Positions 1 through 7,955 of a stretch of DNA of 31,775 nucleotides are shown piece by piece (position 1 is the first letter of the stretch; each line of letters starts with the position of its first letter). Both the position numbers and the translations under genes were made by a program. Under the pieces are notes generated by a model. The model was given only the letters and a program-made list of their open reading frames with translations, did not search any database and was not told the origin of the DNA. The DNA is from Butyrivibrio sp. (GTDB lineage Bacteria; Bacillota_A; Clostridia; Lachnospirales; Lachnospiraceae). The stretch spans positions 1 through 31,775 of the forward strand of contig NZ_JAILQF010000122.1 of NCBI RefSeq assembly GCF_024699075.1, written 5' to 3'.

Positions 1-408
1 AAAGCCTACTGGAAGAGAGCAGAATATCTTGGCCTTGGAATCGGCGCAGCAGGGATGATAGACGATGTCAGATCTACAAATACAGATGATATAAATGAGT
101 ACTGTAACTACTGGTATGATTTTGATATACATAAAAATGAAATGGATAGACCTCTTTTAGAACATGAAGAACTAAGCAAAAAGGCCTGCATGGAAGAAAC
201 TATGTTCCTTGGGCTCAGAATGGATGAGGGTGTTTCAGTAACTGCTTTTGAACAAAAATTTGGCCAAAGCATAAATGAAGTATATGGCTCTATCATAGAT
301 GATCTTTGTTATAAAGAACTAATTGTTATCGAAAATGATCATATTAAACTCACCGAGAAGGGCCTTGAATTAAGCAATGCTGTCCTGTCTGAATTTTTGC
401 TTGATTAA
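1..408 (+). CDS. hemW: HemW-like radical SAM protein, C-terminal end (5' partial)
   Basis: The frame is open from base 1, so the gene begins outside the window; 135 residues are visible before the stop. The first residues, AYWKRAEYLGLGIGAAGMID, match the segment of HemW/HemN-like proteins that follows the radical SAM barrel (usual form YW...YLGxGxGA). The rest, with ETMFLGLRMDEGVS, fits the family's C-terminal winged-helix-like HemN_C domain. HemW is a heme-binding, chaperone-like relative of coproporphyrinogen III dehydrogenase. The [4Fe-4S] cysteine motif lies upstream and cannot be checked. It is codirectional with pilT, 132 bases downstream. The identification rests on the C-terminal pattern only. 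Confidence 0.82.
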   Translation, partial: KAYWKRAEYLGLGIGAAGMIDDVRSTNTDDINEYCNYWYDFDIHKNEMDRPLLEHEELSKKACMEETMFLGLRMDEGVSVTAFEQKFGQSINEVYGSIIDDLCYKELIVIENDHIKLTEKGLELSNAVLSEFLLD

Positions 409-540
409 TGATCATAATTGACACCATCTGAATGATTTTAATTTTGGTTTGTACTTATATCATGTATTGTAGTAAAATATAATTACATTTTTTCGTTTAT
501 TGGCAAGAGTTATTTATCATGAATATGAGGTCAAAGATAT

Positions 541-1602
541 ATGGCAGACATTCGCGATATTCTTCTAACGGCCAAAGAGGCCAATGCATCCGACGTTCAT
601 ATCACAGTAGGAATACCACCCAAGATGAGAGTGAATGGGCAGCTTATTTCTCTTGATAATTATGGTAAGATGCTGCCGCCGGATACCCAGGCTATTGCTG
701 ATTCTATAATGAATGAGAGACAGAAGGAGTCTTTAGAAGCCCATGGCCAGCATGATATGTCTTTTTCCATAGCAGGAATAGGACGTTTCCGTGTCAATGT
801 CTTTAAGCAAAGAGGATCTGTTGCGCTCGCACTAAGACTTGTTGCAACACAGGTACCTCCTGCAGAAACGCTTGGAATACCATCATCGGTTATAGATCTG
901 TATCAGAGAAAGAGAGGACTTATCCTTGTTACAGGGCCTACCGGTTCAGGTAAATCCACAACTCTTGCTTCAATAATTGATCTTATCAATAGAAATAGAG
1001 AAGCACATGTTATAACTCTTGAAGATCCTATAGAATACTTGTATCACCACAGTAAATCTATAGTTAACCAAAGAGAGATAGGACTTGACTCTGATTCGTA
1101 TGCTGCAGCTTTAAGAGCGGCGCTCAGAGAAGATCCTGATGTAATACTTGTAGGAGAGATGAGAGATCTTGAGACTATTCAGACAGCCATAACTGCTGCA
1201 GAAACCGGTCACCTGGTTCTTTCTACACTTCATACAATTGGTGCTGCTACAACAGTTGACCGTATAATTGATGTATTTACACCACATCAGCAGCAACAGG
1301 TAAGAATACAGCTTGCCAACGTACTTGAAGCTGTTATTTCACAGCAGCTCATTCCAACTGCAGATGGAAGCGGGCGAGTTGCAGCATTTGAAGTAATGCA
1401 TGTTAACAGCGCGGTTCGTAATATGATCCGTGAAGGCAAGACACATCAGCTTATCACGGTAATGCAGACTAACCGTAAGCTTGGCATGATGACTATGGAT
1501 GAAGCCATCATCCAGCTATATCAAAGCAGAAGAATATCAAGAGAGATGGCGATTCAGTTCGCACAGGATCCTGATACAATGCAGATGAAGATGTTCCATT
1601 AG
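541..1602 (+). CDS. pilT: Type IV pilus retraction ATPase PilT
   Basis: 353 residues, the usual PilT length. PilT is the hexameric cytoplasmic ATPase that depolymerises type IV pili, driving twitching or DNA uptake. Visible motifs are the N-terminal DASDVHI segment, Walker A GPTGSGKST (about residue 132), the Asp box with LEDPIEYL, Walker B LREDPDVILVGEMRD, the His box HLVLSTLHT, and AVRNMIREGK. The last corresponds to the AIRNLIRE retraction motif that separates PilT from the extension ATPase PilB. GAGG precedes the ATG. No pilin or assembly genes lie in this window. The nearby dprA and comM suggest a role in transformation, which is inference. Confidence 0.95.
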   Translation: MADIRDILLTAKEANASDVHITVGIPPKMRVNGQLISLDNYGKMLPPDTQAIADSIMNERQKESLEAHGQHDMSFSIAGIGRFRVNVFKQRGSVALALRLVATQVPPAETLGIPSSVIDLYQRKRGLILVTGPTGSGKSTTLASIIDLINRNREAHVITLEDPIEYLYHHSKSIVNQREIGLDSDSYAAALRAALREDPDVILVGEMRDLETIQTAITAAETGHLVLSTLHTIGAATTVDRIIDVFTPHQQQQVRIQLANVLEAVISQQLIPTADGSGRVAAFEVMHVNSAVRNMIREGKTHQLITVMQTNRKLGMMTMDEAIIQLYQSRRISREMAIQFAQDPDTMQMKMFH

Positions 1603-1645
1603 ATTTCAAAGGGGTAATCTGATGGAATCCTAAGAGGGAGGATAT

Positions 1646-2221
1646 ATGGAAAGCAGGGTAGGGGTAATAAAGCAGAGCGCGGCCAAGGCACGCGTTCTTG
1701 TATTGGAGCGCATTGGTAAGTATGAAATTGCTATAGGCGTATGCTTATGCGCTTATGGAATCATAAATCTTGTATGTGATATTACATACAGATGGGTCAG
1801 ATATGACCTTAACGATATGATCATGGAAGGCCTTCTTATAGCTCTTTCTGCTATAATTGGTCTTTTTGGAATTGGTTCAGGAACACATCATTTATACAGC
1901 ATTCGCCACTTCAGAAGATACATTGGTTTTCTTCAGCATGATGAGACTGGCTCTGTCAGAAGACTTGCAGACAGTACGGGTGAACCTTATGATGAAACTC
2001 TTGATAGGATTCACAGATATGCTGATCGAGGATATTTTGGCAATATTATAATTGATGATGCATCAGGCCGAATTTCTTTTCCCGACAGGATCAGAAAATA
2101 TTCAGATCAGGGATACAGAACAGTTACATGTTCGTGCTGCGGCGCAACAAGGTCACTTCCTGACAATACAATAGTTAAGTGTGAATATTGCGGCAATGTG
2201 ATCGATACTACCAATAAGTGA
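1646..2221 (+). CDS. Membrane protein with C-terminal zinc ribbon, function unknown
   Basis: 191 residues, starting after a GGGAGG Shine-Dalgarno. Two hydrophobic segments (about residues 26-50 and 60-82) form a membrane hairpin. A soluble stretch follows (about 95-150) with a winged-helix-like pattern, DETLDRIHRYADRGYFGNI. It ends in a rubredoxin-type zinc ribbon with two CxxC knuckles: CSCCGATRSLP, then CEYCGNVID. It lies 43 bases after pilT on the same strand and is probably cotranscribed. I do not recognise a named family. Similar helix-turn-helix plus zinc-ribbon membrane proteins are common in Clostridia as hypothetical proteins. A link to pilus function is only positional. Confidence 0.75.
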   Translation: MESRVGVIKQSAAKARVLVLERIGKYEIAIGVCLCAYGIINLVCDITYRWVRYDLNDMIMEGLLIALSAIIGLFGIGSGTHHLYSIRHFRRYIGFLQHDETGSVRRLADSTGEPYDETLDRIHRYADRGYFGNIIIDDASGRISFPDRIRKYSDQGYRTVTCSCCGATRSLPDNTIVKCEYCGNVIDTTNK

Positions 2222-2231
2222 TAAGATAAAA

Positions 2232-2315
2232 GGCCATCATCTAAATGATATGTATTTTCTTTACCGGATGCTTAGTAAAGAGGGTATGTGCCAATTAGAT
2301 GATGGTCTTTTTATA
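2232..2315. terminator. Bidirectional terminator between the zinc-ribbon gene and dprA
   Basis: A long stem pairs ggccatcatctaa (2232-2244) with ttagatgatggtc (2295-2307), with one G-U pair. A smaller hairpin (ctttac/gtaaag, about 2259-2279) sits in the loop. The + strand continues with CTTTTTAT and the - strand with TTTTATC, so it can end both converging transcripts. Confidence 0.8.
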
Positions 2316-2364
2316 GTTTTAATAAAGTACAAGACATAAGCATAGACTGCATGAAATGTCTTTT

Positions 2365-3495
2365 TTATCTTACTTTTTTGACATAGTAAGAGCCTTTGCT
2401 TTCAATAAAACCATTGATCTGCATCATGGTAAGAGTCTGGAGTATTACGCTTACAGGCTCTTTTATTTTGTTCTTTTCCAAGAGTTCAGCAATCTGGGTT
2501 GCGGACATGGGATAGATATCCATTACATCAAGAACATTTTTTTCCAAAGGAGAAAGATTTTTAAAGCTATTGTATGAGTTACTTCCTGAAGGTTCATTAG
2601 ATGAGCCTGGTATAGGCTTTGTTACGATATCTCCGAGGCTTTGAATGATGTCGTCAGGCGATAGCGCAATTCCTGCGCCTTGCCTTATAAGCTCGTTGCA
2701 ACCATCTGAAAGCCTGTCTGTAATTCGGCCCGGGACAGCGAATATTTCCTTGCCCTGTTCTAGCGCCATATCAACAGTTATCTGGGTTCCTGACCTTTTT
2801 CTTGCTTCGATCACCAGTACTATATCAGAAAGGCCTGAAATGATGCGGTTGCGCATTGGAAAAAGACGTGCCTCCGGACTTGTACCTGGCTTGTATTCAG
2901 AAATTATACCACCGTTTTGACATAACATGTCGTAGATATCACGGTTACTGTCCGGATAACATATTTCAGGGCTGCAACCAAGAACTGCGTATGAAGGATA
3001 GCCGGCTTTAAGGGCTGCTTTCTGGCTTATGCCGTCAACTCCAAGTGCCATTCCACTTATGATCTGGATTCCTGCTTCGGCTAGCTCAAGGCCGAACTGC
3101 CTTGCAACATATCTACCGTATTCACTGCACATTCTGGCTCCTACTATGGAAACAGATGGAATATCGTTTTGAGGGAGCTTGCCCTTTACAAATATACAAG
3201 CTGGAGGATCCGGTATGGTCCTTAGCTTATCCGGGAATTCTTCATCATCATACGGAATCATGCGGATCTGCATATCCAGCATTTTCTTGTATTCTTTTTC
3301 TTTGTTCCAATGTTTTTTGGAATATTTAAAGTTCTCTGCTGTTTTTGCAGGCAGGATCTTATCTATCTCATTATCCGGAAGTGCGAGTATGTCGCTTGCG
3401 GATTTATATGTGTTTAAAAGTTTATGAAGAGATTTTTTGCCTAACCCGTATACATTTACGAGCATATAATAATCGATGAGTTCTTGTTCTGTCAT
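2365..3495 (-). CDS. dprA: DNA-processing protein DprA
   Basis: 376 residues. DprA protects incoming single-stranded DNA and loads RecA during natural transformation. The Rossmann-like core is clear: SIVGARMCSEYGR, ISGMALGVDGISQKAAL, AVLGCSPEICYP, then FPMRNRIISGLSD and SGTQITVDMALEQGK. The N-terminal 60 residues resemble the helix-hairpin-helix/SAM region, and a winged-helix (DML1-like) domain (LSPLEKNVLDVMD, about residue 315 on) ends the protein. The ATG is preceded on its strand by ACAGGAAATAAT. It lies 29 bases after comM on the same strand, so the two form an operon ending at the terminator at 2232-2315. Confidence 0.96.
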   Translation of the reverse strand: MTEQELIDYYMLVNVYGLGKKSLHKLLNTYKSASDILALPDNEIDKILPAKTAENFKYSKKHWNKEKEYKKMLDMQIRMIPYDDEEFPDKLRTIPDPPACIFVKGKLPQNDIPSVSIVGARMCSEYGRYVARQFGLELAEAGIQIISGMALGVDGISQKAALKAGYPSYAVLGCSPEICYPDSNRDIYDMLCQNGGIISEYKPGTSPEARLFPMRNRIISGLSDIVLVIEARKRSGTQITVDMALEQGKEIFAVPGRITDRLSDGCNELIRQGAGIALSPDDIIQSLGDIVTKPIPGSSNEPSGSNSYNSFKNLSPLEKNVLDVMDIYPMSATQIAELLEKNKIKEPVSVILQTLTMMQINGFIESKGSYYVKKVR

Positions 3496-3524
3496 ATTAT
3501 TTCCTGTTACTTTCTTATATTTGA

Positions 3525-5078
3525 TCAGCTCCAGTACTTCTGATCAGCCATTTTATAGCACGCAGCTTCTGCGATATGCACATCTTTGATAGTGTTGCTT
3601 GCTTCAAGATCGGCAATGGTCCTTGCGAGCTTAATGATCCTGTGATATGAGCGGGCGGAGAGACCAAGCTGCTTGTATAATCTTTCAAGCATGCGCTGTT
3701 CTTTGAAGCCGAGGACGCAGTATTTGGAAATATCTGATGGAGTCATATCGCTGTTGAACCTTAGGCTTGTTCCTTTGAAACGCTCCTTCTGAATGTCTCT
3801 TGCCTTCATGACGCGCTCTCTTATAGTCTTACTTGATTCGTTGGCGCTACTTGAACTTGAAAGATCAGAAAAGTCGATCTTTGGAGCTTCAACGCATATA
3901 TCTATCCTGTCAAGAATGGGCCCTGATATATGTGACAGGTAGTGGGCAATGTCCTTTTCGGTACATCTGCACTTGCCTCTGTCTGGATAGTATCCGCAGG
4001 GACATGGATTCATGGCGCCTACCAGCATGAAGCTTGCAGGATACGTGAAGTTACCGCCTGCTCTTGCGATATGAACCTCCTGATCTTCCAAGGGCTGCCT
4101 TAGAAGGTCAAGCGTAATCCTTGAAAATTCTGCAATCTCATCCAGAAAAAGAACTCCTCTGTGAGCAAGAGATATTACGCCGGGCTGAGGGATTCGTCCT
4201 CCTCCTGTAAGAGCTGATGAAGTTATTGAATGATGTGGTGACTGAAAAGGCCGCTCAGTGATAAGAGCTTTGTCTGCAGGCAGAAGACCTGCTACCGAAT
4301 AGATCGTAGATACTTCCAGACTTTCTTCTTTGGATAAGGGAGGCAAAATAGTTGGTAGCCTTTTTGCGATCATGCTTTTACCAGAGCCTGGTGGTCCTAC
4401 CATAAGAACATGGTGAAAACCTGCAGCTGCAACTTCCATAGCCCTTTTTAGGGCAGCCTGCCCATTGATGTCTGCAAAGTCTACATCCAGAGACAGTGCT
4501 TCTTTTTCAAAAAGCTCATCAATATTTATAACGGTGGGCTTTATAAGCAGGTCTTTTTCTGAATCCTTGGAATTAAGATATGTTACGCATTCTGCTAGCG
4601 ATGAAACTCCTACGATCTTGATCCCGCTTCCTGCAACAGCGCCTTCCATGGCATTTTCCTTGGGAAGGATACAGACTTTACAGCCATTTTCTATTGCTGT
4701 ACGTACGATAGGGAGAACACCTTTTATCCCTTTAACTTCTCCGTCAAGACCCAGCTGGCCTATGATTATAGTATCTTTGAGTTTATCCTCACTGACTTCT
4801 CCAAGTGATGCAAGTATTCCTATGGCAACAGGAAGATCTACGCTTACGCCTTCTTTTCTGACATCAGCAGGAGAGAAGTTGATCGTGATATGAGATGAGG
4901 GAATCGTGATTCCGGAATTTTTGAGAGCGACCTTAACGCGCTCCTGGGCTTCTCTTACTTCTGTGCTTGGAAGACCGACCATGTTAAAAGAGGGAAGGCC
5001 ATTTGATACATCGACTTCGACCTGCATGAGATAGCTGTGAATGCCATTGATGGCACCTGCCTTAATGGTGCTGAACAT
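3525..5078 (-). CDS. comM: ComM/YifB family Mg-chelatase-like AAA+ ATPase
   Basis: 517 residues, full length. ComM is a hexameric helicase that promotes branch migration during integration of transformed DNA; in Firmicutes it is often called YifB. The N-terminal half is the ChlI/Lon-protease-like domain (SNGLPSFNMVGLPSTEVREA). The AAA+ core has Walker A GPPGSGKSMIAKRL and Walker B GVLFLDEIAEF. A cysteine cluster (NPCPCGYYPDRGKCRC) and the C-terminal Mg-chelatase helical domain (GLSARSYHRIIKLARTIADL) follow. The start matches the family N-terminus (MFSTIKAGAINGI). On its strand the Shine-Dalgarno AAAGGAG lies about 15 bases upstream, a long spacing. It pairs with dprA downstream in a competence operon. 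Confidence 0.95.
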   Translation of the reverse strand: MFSTIKAGAINGIHSYLMQVEVDVSNGLPSFNMVGLPSTEVREAQERVKVALKNSGITIPSSHITINFSPADVRKEGVSVDLPVAIGILASLGEVSEDKLKDTIIIGQLGLDGEVKGIKGVLPIVRTAIENGCKVCILPKENAMEGAVAGSGIKIVGVSSLAECVTYLNSKDSEKDLLIKPTVINIDELFEKEALSLDVDFADINGQAALKRAMEVAAAGFHHVLMVGPPGSGKSMIAKRLPTILPPLSKEESLEVSTIYSVAGLLPADKALITERPFQSPHHSITSSALTGGGRIPQPGVISLAHRGVLFLDEIAEFSRITLDLLRQPLEDQEVHIARAGGNFTYPASFMLVGAMNPCPCGYYPDRGKCRCTEKDIAHYLSHISGPILDRIDICVEAPKIDFSDLSSSSSANESSKTIRERVMKARDIQKERFKGTSLRFNSDMTPSDISKYCVLGFKEQRMLERLYKQLGLSARSYHRIIKLARTIADLEASNTIKDVHIAEAACYKMADQKYWS

Positions 5079-5141
5079 AAAATAAAAATGACTCCTTTCA
5101 GATTTATAATTTCCAAATAACCTAATATCCAGGCAGTAATA

Positions 5142-5170
5142 TAAATACTAACAGCCTTGTACTGGCGCAA
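5142..5170 (-). promoter_or_regulatory. Candidate comM-dprA promoter
   Basis: On the - strand, TTGCGC (5165-5170) and TATTTA (5142-5147) are separated by 17 bases. It lies about 64 bases upstream of the comM start. The dyads at 5176-5190 and 5189-5207 lie directly upstream of the -35, where an activator would bind. The -10 is poor, so this is tentative. Confidence 0.35.
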
Positions 5171-5440
5171 AAATGACACCAATTTGGTGTTTGAAGATCT
5201 TTCAAACAAAATTTAGGAAAATAATGGTAATCAATGATCAGGCATATGCCATAATTACCATCTGTGAAATGAATTCACAAAAATGTGCTGATATGCACGA
5301 AATGAAATATAGCATAAGCAAAAAGCATAATCAAGTATTTTATTGGTATAGTAGTTGCTGCGCAATTGGTGCGCATAGTAAAATGCTGATTTTTGTAATA
5401 ATAACCAATCTTGTAAACGTATTTTCAGCATCTATACAAC

Positions 5441-5469
5441 TTGTCTTTTGTAGCGTTGTTAGCTATAGT
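5441..5469 (+). promoter_or_regulatory. Candidate promoter of the LacI-type regulator
   Basis: TTGTCT (5441-5446) and TATAGT (5464-5469) are exactly 17 bases apart, a good sigma-A match. Transcription would begin near 5476, giving a leader of about 110 bases that contains the palindrome at 5516-5529. Confidence 0.5.
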
Positions 5470-5515
5470 ACAGATATGAACATATAAAATTTTGCGCAGT
5501 TTTGTTGCGTTATGG

Positions 5516-5529
5516 GAGCAGCGCTGCTC
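5516..5529. promoter_or_regulatory. Candidate LacI-family operator (palindrome GAGCAGCGCTGCTC)
   Basis: A perfect 14-bp palindrome centred on CG, the central dinucleotide typical of LacI/GalR operators. It lies downstream of the predicted promoter and about 60 bases ahead of a LacI-type gene, so autoregulation by roadblock is plausible. I did not see the same 14-mer ahead of the transport operon, which weakens the link. Confidence 0.4.
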
Positions 5530-5587
5530 AAGGTAATAAAATTGCAAGGATGTTGGAATTAATAATAAGAGAGTTAAGGTGAAAATT

Positions 5588-6604
5588 ATGGGTAGAGACA
5601 AGCTTACAATAAGTGATATTGCAGAGGCTCTTGGTGTTTCAAAGACTACAGTTTCAAGAGCTCTTTCAGGGAAGGGACGTATCAGCAAGGCTACAATCGA
5701 CAAAGTTCACGACTATGTTGAAAAGTATAATTATAAACCGTATGGGAATGCGGAGAAGACTTTTGCGCAAAGATCAACACACAATATTGCAGTTACATGG
5801 TCTGGTGATTATGAACTTGTTGAGATGCCATATTTTCAGAATGTACTTACAGGAATTGTAGAGGTTATGTCTGATGAAGGCTATGATGTCATGATCTCAC
5901 TTCTTGTAAATGATCATATAGAAAATCTTAAAAGGGTAGTAGAAGAAGGCAAAATAGATGGCGTCATTCTTACAAGAACACTTGTTAATGACATGCCTAC
6001 AAGATTTCTAAAAAGCTCAGGTGTGCCCTTTGTATGTATCGGTTCAAGTGAAGATGATGAAGTTGTCCAGATAGACAATGATCATTTTGAAGCCTGCAGA
6101 GAGCTTACAAGTGCACTTATTCATCAGGGTCATAAGCGTATTGCGCTTATAGGAGGATCCAGCAATCATATAATTACAAAAACAAGGTATGGCGGCTTTG
6201 TAAAAGCCTTTCATGATGCAGGTGTAACGCTTGATACATCTATTATTTTCCTTGATATCAATACTGATAAGAGAATTTCTGATATACTGTCATATCTTTT
6301 GACGGTTGATGTGGACTGCCTTATATGCATGGATGATACTTATGCGCTCAGGGTTATCGATATCTGTAAGAATGAGCATATCAGAATTGCTGAGGATCTT
6401 AGGATAGCGTCATTTTATAACTCGACACTTCTTAGCGGCTCTGAGCCAGCTGTTACATCTCTTGACTTTAATGACAGGAATCTTGGAGCTGTTGCAGCAA
6501 GAACCCTTCTTCAGAAAATAGGCGGAGAAAATGTATCCAACAAAATGCTCAAGACCTACGAAGTAATGCTCAGGGAGAGCACAAGAAAGATTGATAAATA
6601 CTAA
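5588..6604 (+). CDS. LacI/GalR family transcriptional regulator
   Basis: 338 residues from the ATG at 5588, which has AAGGTG six bases upstream. An in-frame GTG at 5579 is possible but has a weaker ribosome site. The N-terminal LacI-type helix-turn-helix and hinge are clear: TISDIAEALGVSKTTVSRAL followed by KGRISKATIDKVHDYVEKYNY. The rest is the periplasmic-binding-protein-like effector domain, with SSEDDEVVQIDNDHFEA, HQGHKRIALIGG and CLICMDDTYALRV; C-terminal ALTSL-like contacts appear as AVTSLDF. It lies directly upstream of a sugar-type ABC operon on the same strand and is probably its local regulator, responding to a sugar. The ligand cannot be told from sequence. Confidence 0.93.
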   Translation: MGRDKLTISDIAEALGVSKTTVSRALSGKGRISKATIDKVHDYVEKYNYKPYGNAEKTFAQRSTHNIAVTWSGDYELVEMPYFQNVLTGIVEVMSDEGYDVMISLLVNDHIENLKRVVEEGKIDGVILTRTLVNDMPTRFLKSSGVPFVCIGSSEDDEVVQIDNDHFEACRELTSALIHQGHKRIALIGGSSNHIITKTRYGGFVKAFHDAGVTLDTSIIFLDINTDKRISDILSYLLTVDVDCLICMDDTYALRVIDICKNEHIRIAEDLRIASFYNSTLLSGSEPAVTSLDFNDRNLGAVAARTLLQKIGGENVSNKMLKTYEVMLRESTRKIDKY

Positions 6605-6977
6605 AATAAACACAAATATATATACCAAATATATGTATTGTTCTCTTTGGAATGAAAATAATAAGTACAAAAAATAATTTCTTTATATGATTCTTTAAGC
6701 GATTTTTCAGTAAGCTCTTGTATAGTGAGATTATCGAATAATCAATTATCTTATCACGAAAATTGCAATTGTTCATTGTTTCGTGATAAGATAATTTGAA
6801 GGCTGGATGTGCCTTTTAATCTGAGGTTTGCATTTTGCTTTTCAATATAAATACCTTATTTGCTCACTTTGTTATTCACAATAAGGATTGAAAGTTCGAT
6901 ATACGTGGGTTTTATTAACTTTATTTAAAAGGGTTTTGGCTTTACATTTTGTAAGCTGTGAACATAGAGGGGAAGAA
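6605..6977. other. Gene-free leader region ahead of the transport operon
   Basis: 373 bases, strongly AT-rich. The main feature is the perfect 18-bp inverted repeat at 6744-6796. A TATAGT hexamer at 6721-6726 has no good -35 partner. A TTG codon at 6888 opens the transporter frame earlier but has no adequate ribosome site, so I treat 6888-6977 as leader. No other gene is supported. Confidence 0.55.
6744..6796. repeat. Perfect 18-bp inverted repeat upstream of the permease operon
   Basis: AATTATCTTATCACGAAA (6744-6761) and TTTCGTGATAAGATAATT (6779-6796) are exact reverse complements around a 17-base AT-rich loop that itself contains AATTGCAATT. No T-run follows either arm, so it is not a normal intrinsic terminator. 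It may be an operator pair or a leader hairpin. Confidence 0.8.
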
Positions 6978-7955
6978 TTGAAAGTTTTAAAATCGCTTAA
7001 CGATCTTTTGTCGGCTAATGCTCGTATGAAAACGACAGAGACCTATTCCGAACGTCAAAAAAAATCACCATCACAACCTAAATATCTTCCGGTAAGGCTT
7101 AAAGATATGGTTACATCCTTTATCTTTATAATTCCTAGTCTTATTGGCGTAGTTTTGTTTTTTGGAGCACCTTTTGCTGTGGTTATTTTCTATTCACTTG
7201 TTGATAACCCAACAAGGTGTGATTTTGTCGGCCTTCGCAACTTTTCAAGAGTGCTTGGGAATGCAGCTTTTCAGAAGGCGGCACTTCACACTTTGGAGTT
7301 TTCAGCTATAGCGGTTCCTCTTGCTGTTGTGCTCTCGCTTATCCTTGCCATAGTACTTGAACACAAGATCCCCGGAAGAAGTGCATTTAGAAGCATGTTC
7401 TTATCGCCTATGATGGTTCCTATTGCTTCTATTGTTCTTATCTGGCAGGTGCTATTTCACTACAATGGCCTTGTAAACCAGGTGATAGGTATCTTTGGAG
7501 TGGACAAGATAGACTGGCTCAAATCCGATCAGGCTTATATCGTTATCATAGCTCTTTTCCTATGGAAGAATCTTGGATATAACATGATCCTGTTTATGGC
7601 AGCGCTTTCAAGTGTTCCGGAAGATCAGCTTGAAGTTGCAAGGCTTGAAAATGCCAATTCCTGGCAGGCCTTTTGGTATGTTAAGTTTACGTATCTGTCA
7701 TCTACGATCGTGTTTGTTGCGCTTATGTCACTTATCAATTCTTTCAAGGTATTCAGAGAGATATATCTTATGACAGGTGACTATCCGTATGAGTCGCTGT
7801 ATATACTTCAGCATTATATGAACAATAAATTCAGAAATCTCGACTATCAGGATCTGTCTGCGGCAGCAATCCTCATGTCGGGAGTTATGGTAGTGATCGT
7901 AGCAGTTCTTTTTACAATAGAAGAACGTATTGGTAAAGATGTGGAGAACTCATGA
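6978..7955 (+). CDS. Sugar ABC transporter permease (MalF/UgpA type)
   Basis: 325 residues from a TTG at 6978 with AGGGG five bases upstream. Alternatives in frame are TTG 6888 and ATG 7026. It has the six-helix layout of carbohydrate importers: FIFIIPSLIGVVLFFGAPFA as the first membrane helix, then AIAVPLAVVLSLILAIVLEH, MVPIASIVLIWQVLF and others. The NFSRVLGNAAFQKAALHTL segment is typical of this binding-protein-dependent transport family. The cytoplasmic EAA loop that docks the ATPase is degenerate: EVARLENANSWQAFWYVKFT instead of EAA-DGA-P. The next gene overlaps its stop by four bases (ATGA). No ATPase gene lies in the operon. Confidence 0.9.
   Translation: MKVLKSLNDLLSANARMKTTETYSERQKKSPSQPKYLPVRLKDMVTSFIFIIPSLIGVVLFFGAPFAVVIFYSLVDNPTRCDFVGLRNFSRVLGNAAFQKAALHTLEFSAIAVPLAVVLSLILAIVLEHKIPGRSAFRSMFLSPMMVPIASIVLIWQVLFHYNGLVNQVIGIFGVDKIDWLKSDQAYIVIIALFLWKNLGYNMILFMAALSSVPEDQLEVARLENANSWQAFWYVKFTYLSSTIVFVALMSLINSFKVFREIYLMTGDYPYESLYILQHYMNNKFRNLDYQDLSAAAILMSGVMVVIVAVLFTIEERIGKDVENS

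Larger units (their letters stand above)
5079..5587. other. Gene-free divergent region between comM and the lacI-type gene, rich in dyads
   Basis: 509 bases with no convincing gene. It holds a series of dyads: ACACCAA-T-TTGGTGT (5176-5190), GTTTGAA-5-TTCAAAC (5189-5207), ATGGTAAT/ATTACCAT (5224-5261) enclosing GGCATATGCC (5241-5250), TGTGAA-5-TTCACA (5263-5279), TGCGCA-5-TGCGCA (5359-5375) and GAGCAGCGCTGCTC (5516-5529). A cre-like TTGTAAACGTATTTTC lies at 5411-5426. Promoters for both flanking genes must lie here; the likely ones are listed separately. Confidence 0.7.

Noticed and set aside
4955..5209. 84-residue - strand frame reaching upstream of comM
   Set aside because: It overlaps the comM start in another frame and lacks a recognisable protein pattern.
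5263..5279. CRP-type site (TGTGA/TCACA)
   Set aside because: The half-sites are seven bases apart, not six, and classical cAMP-CRP control is not expected in this group.
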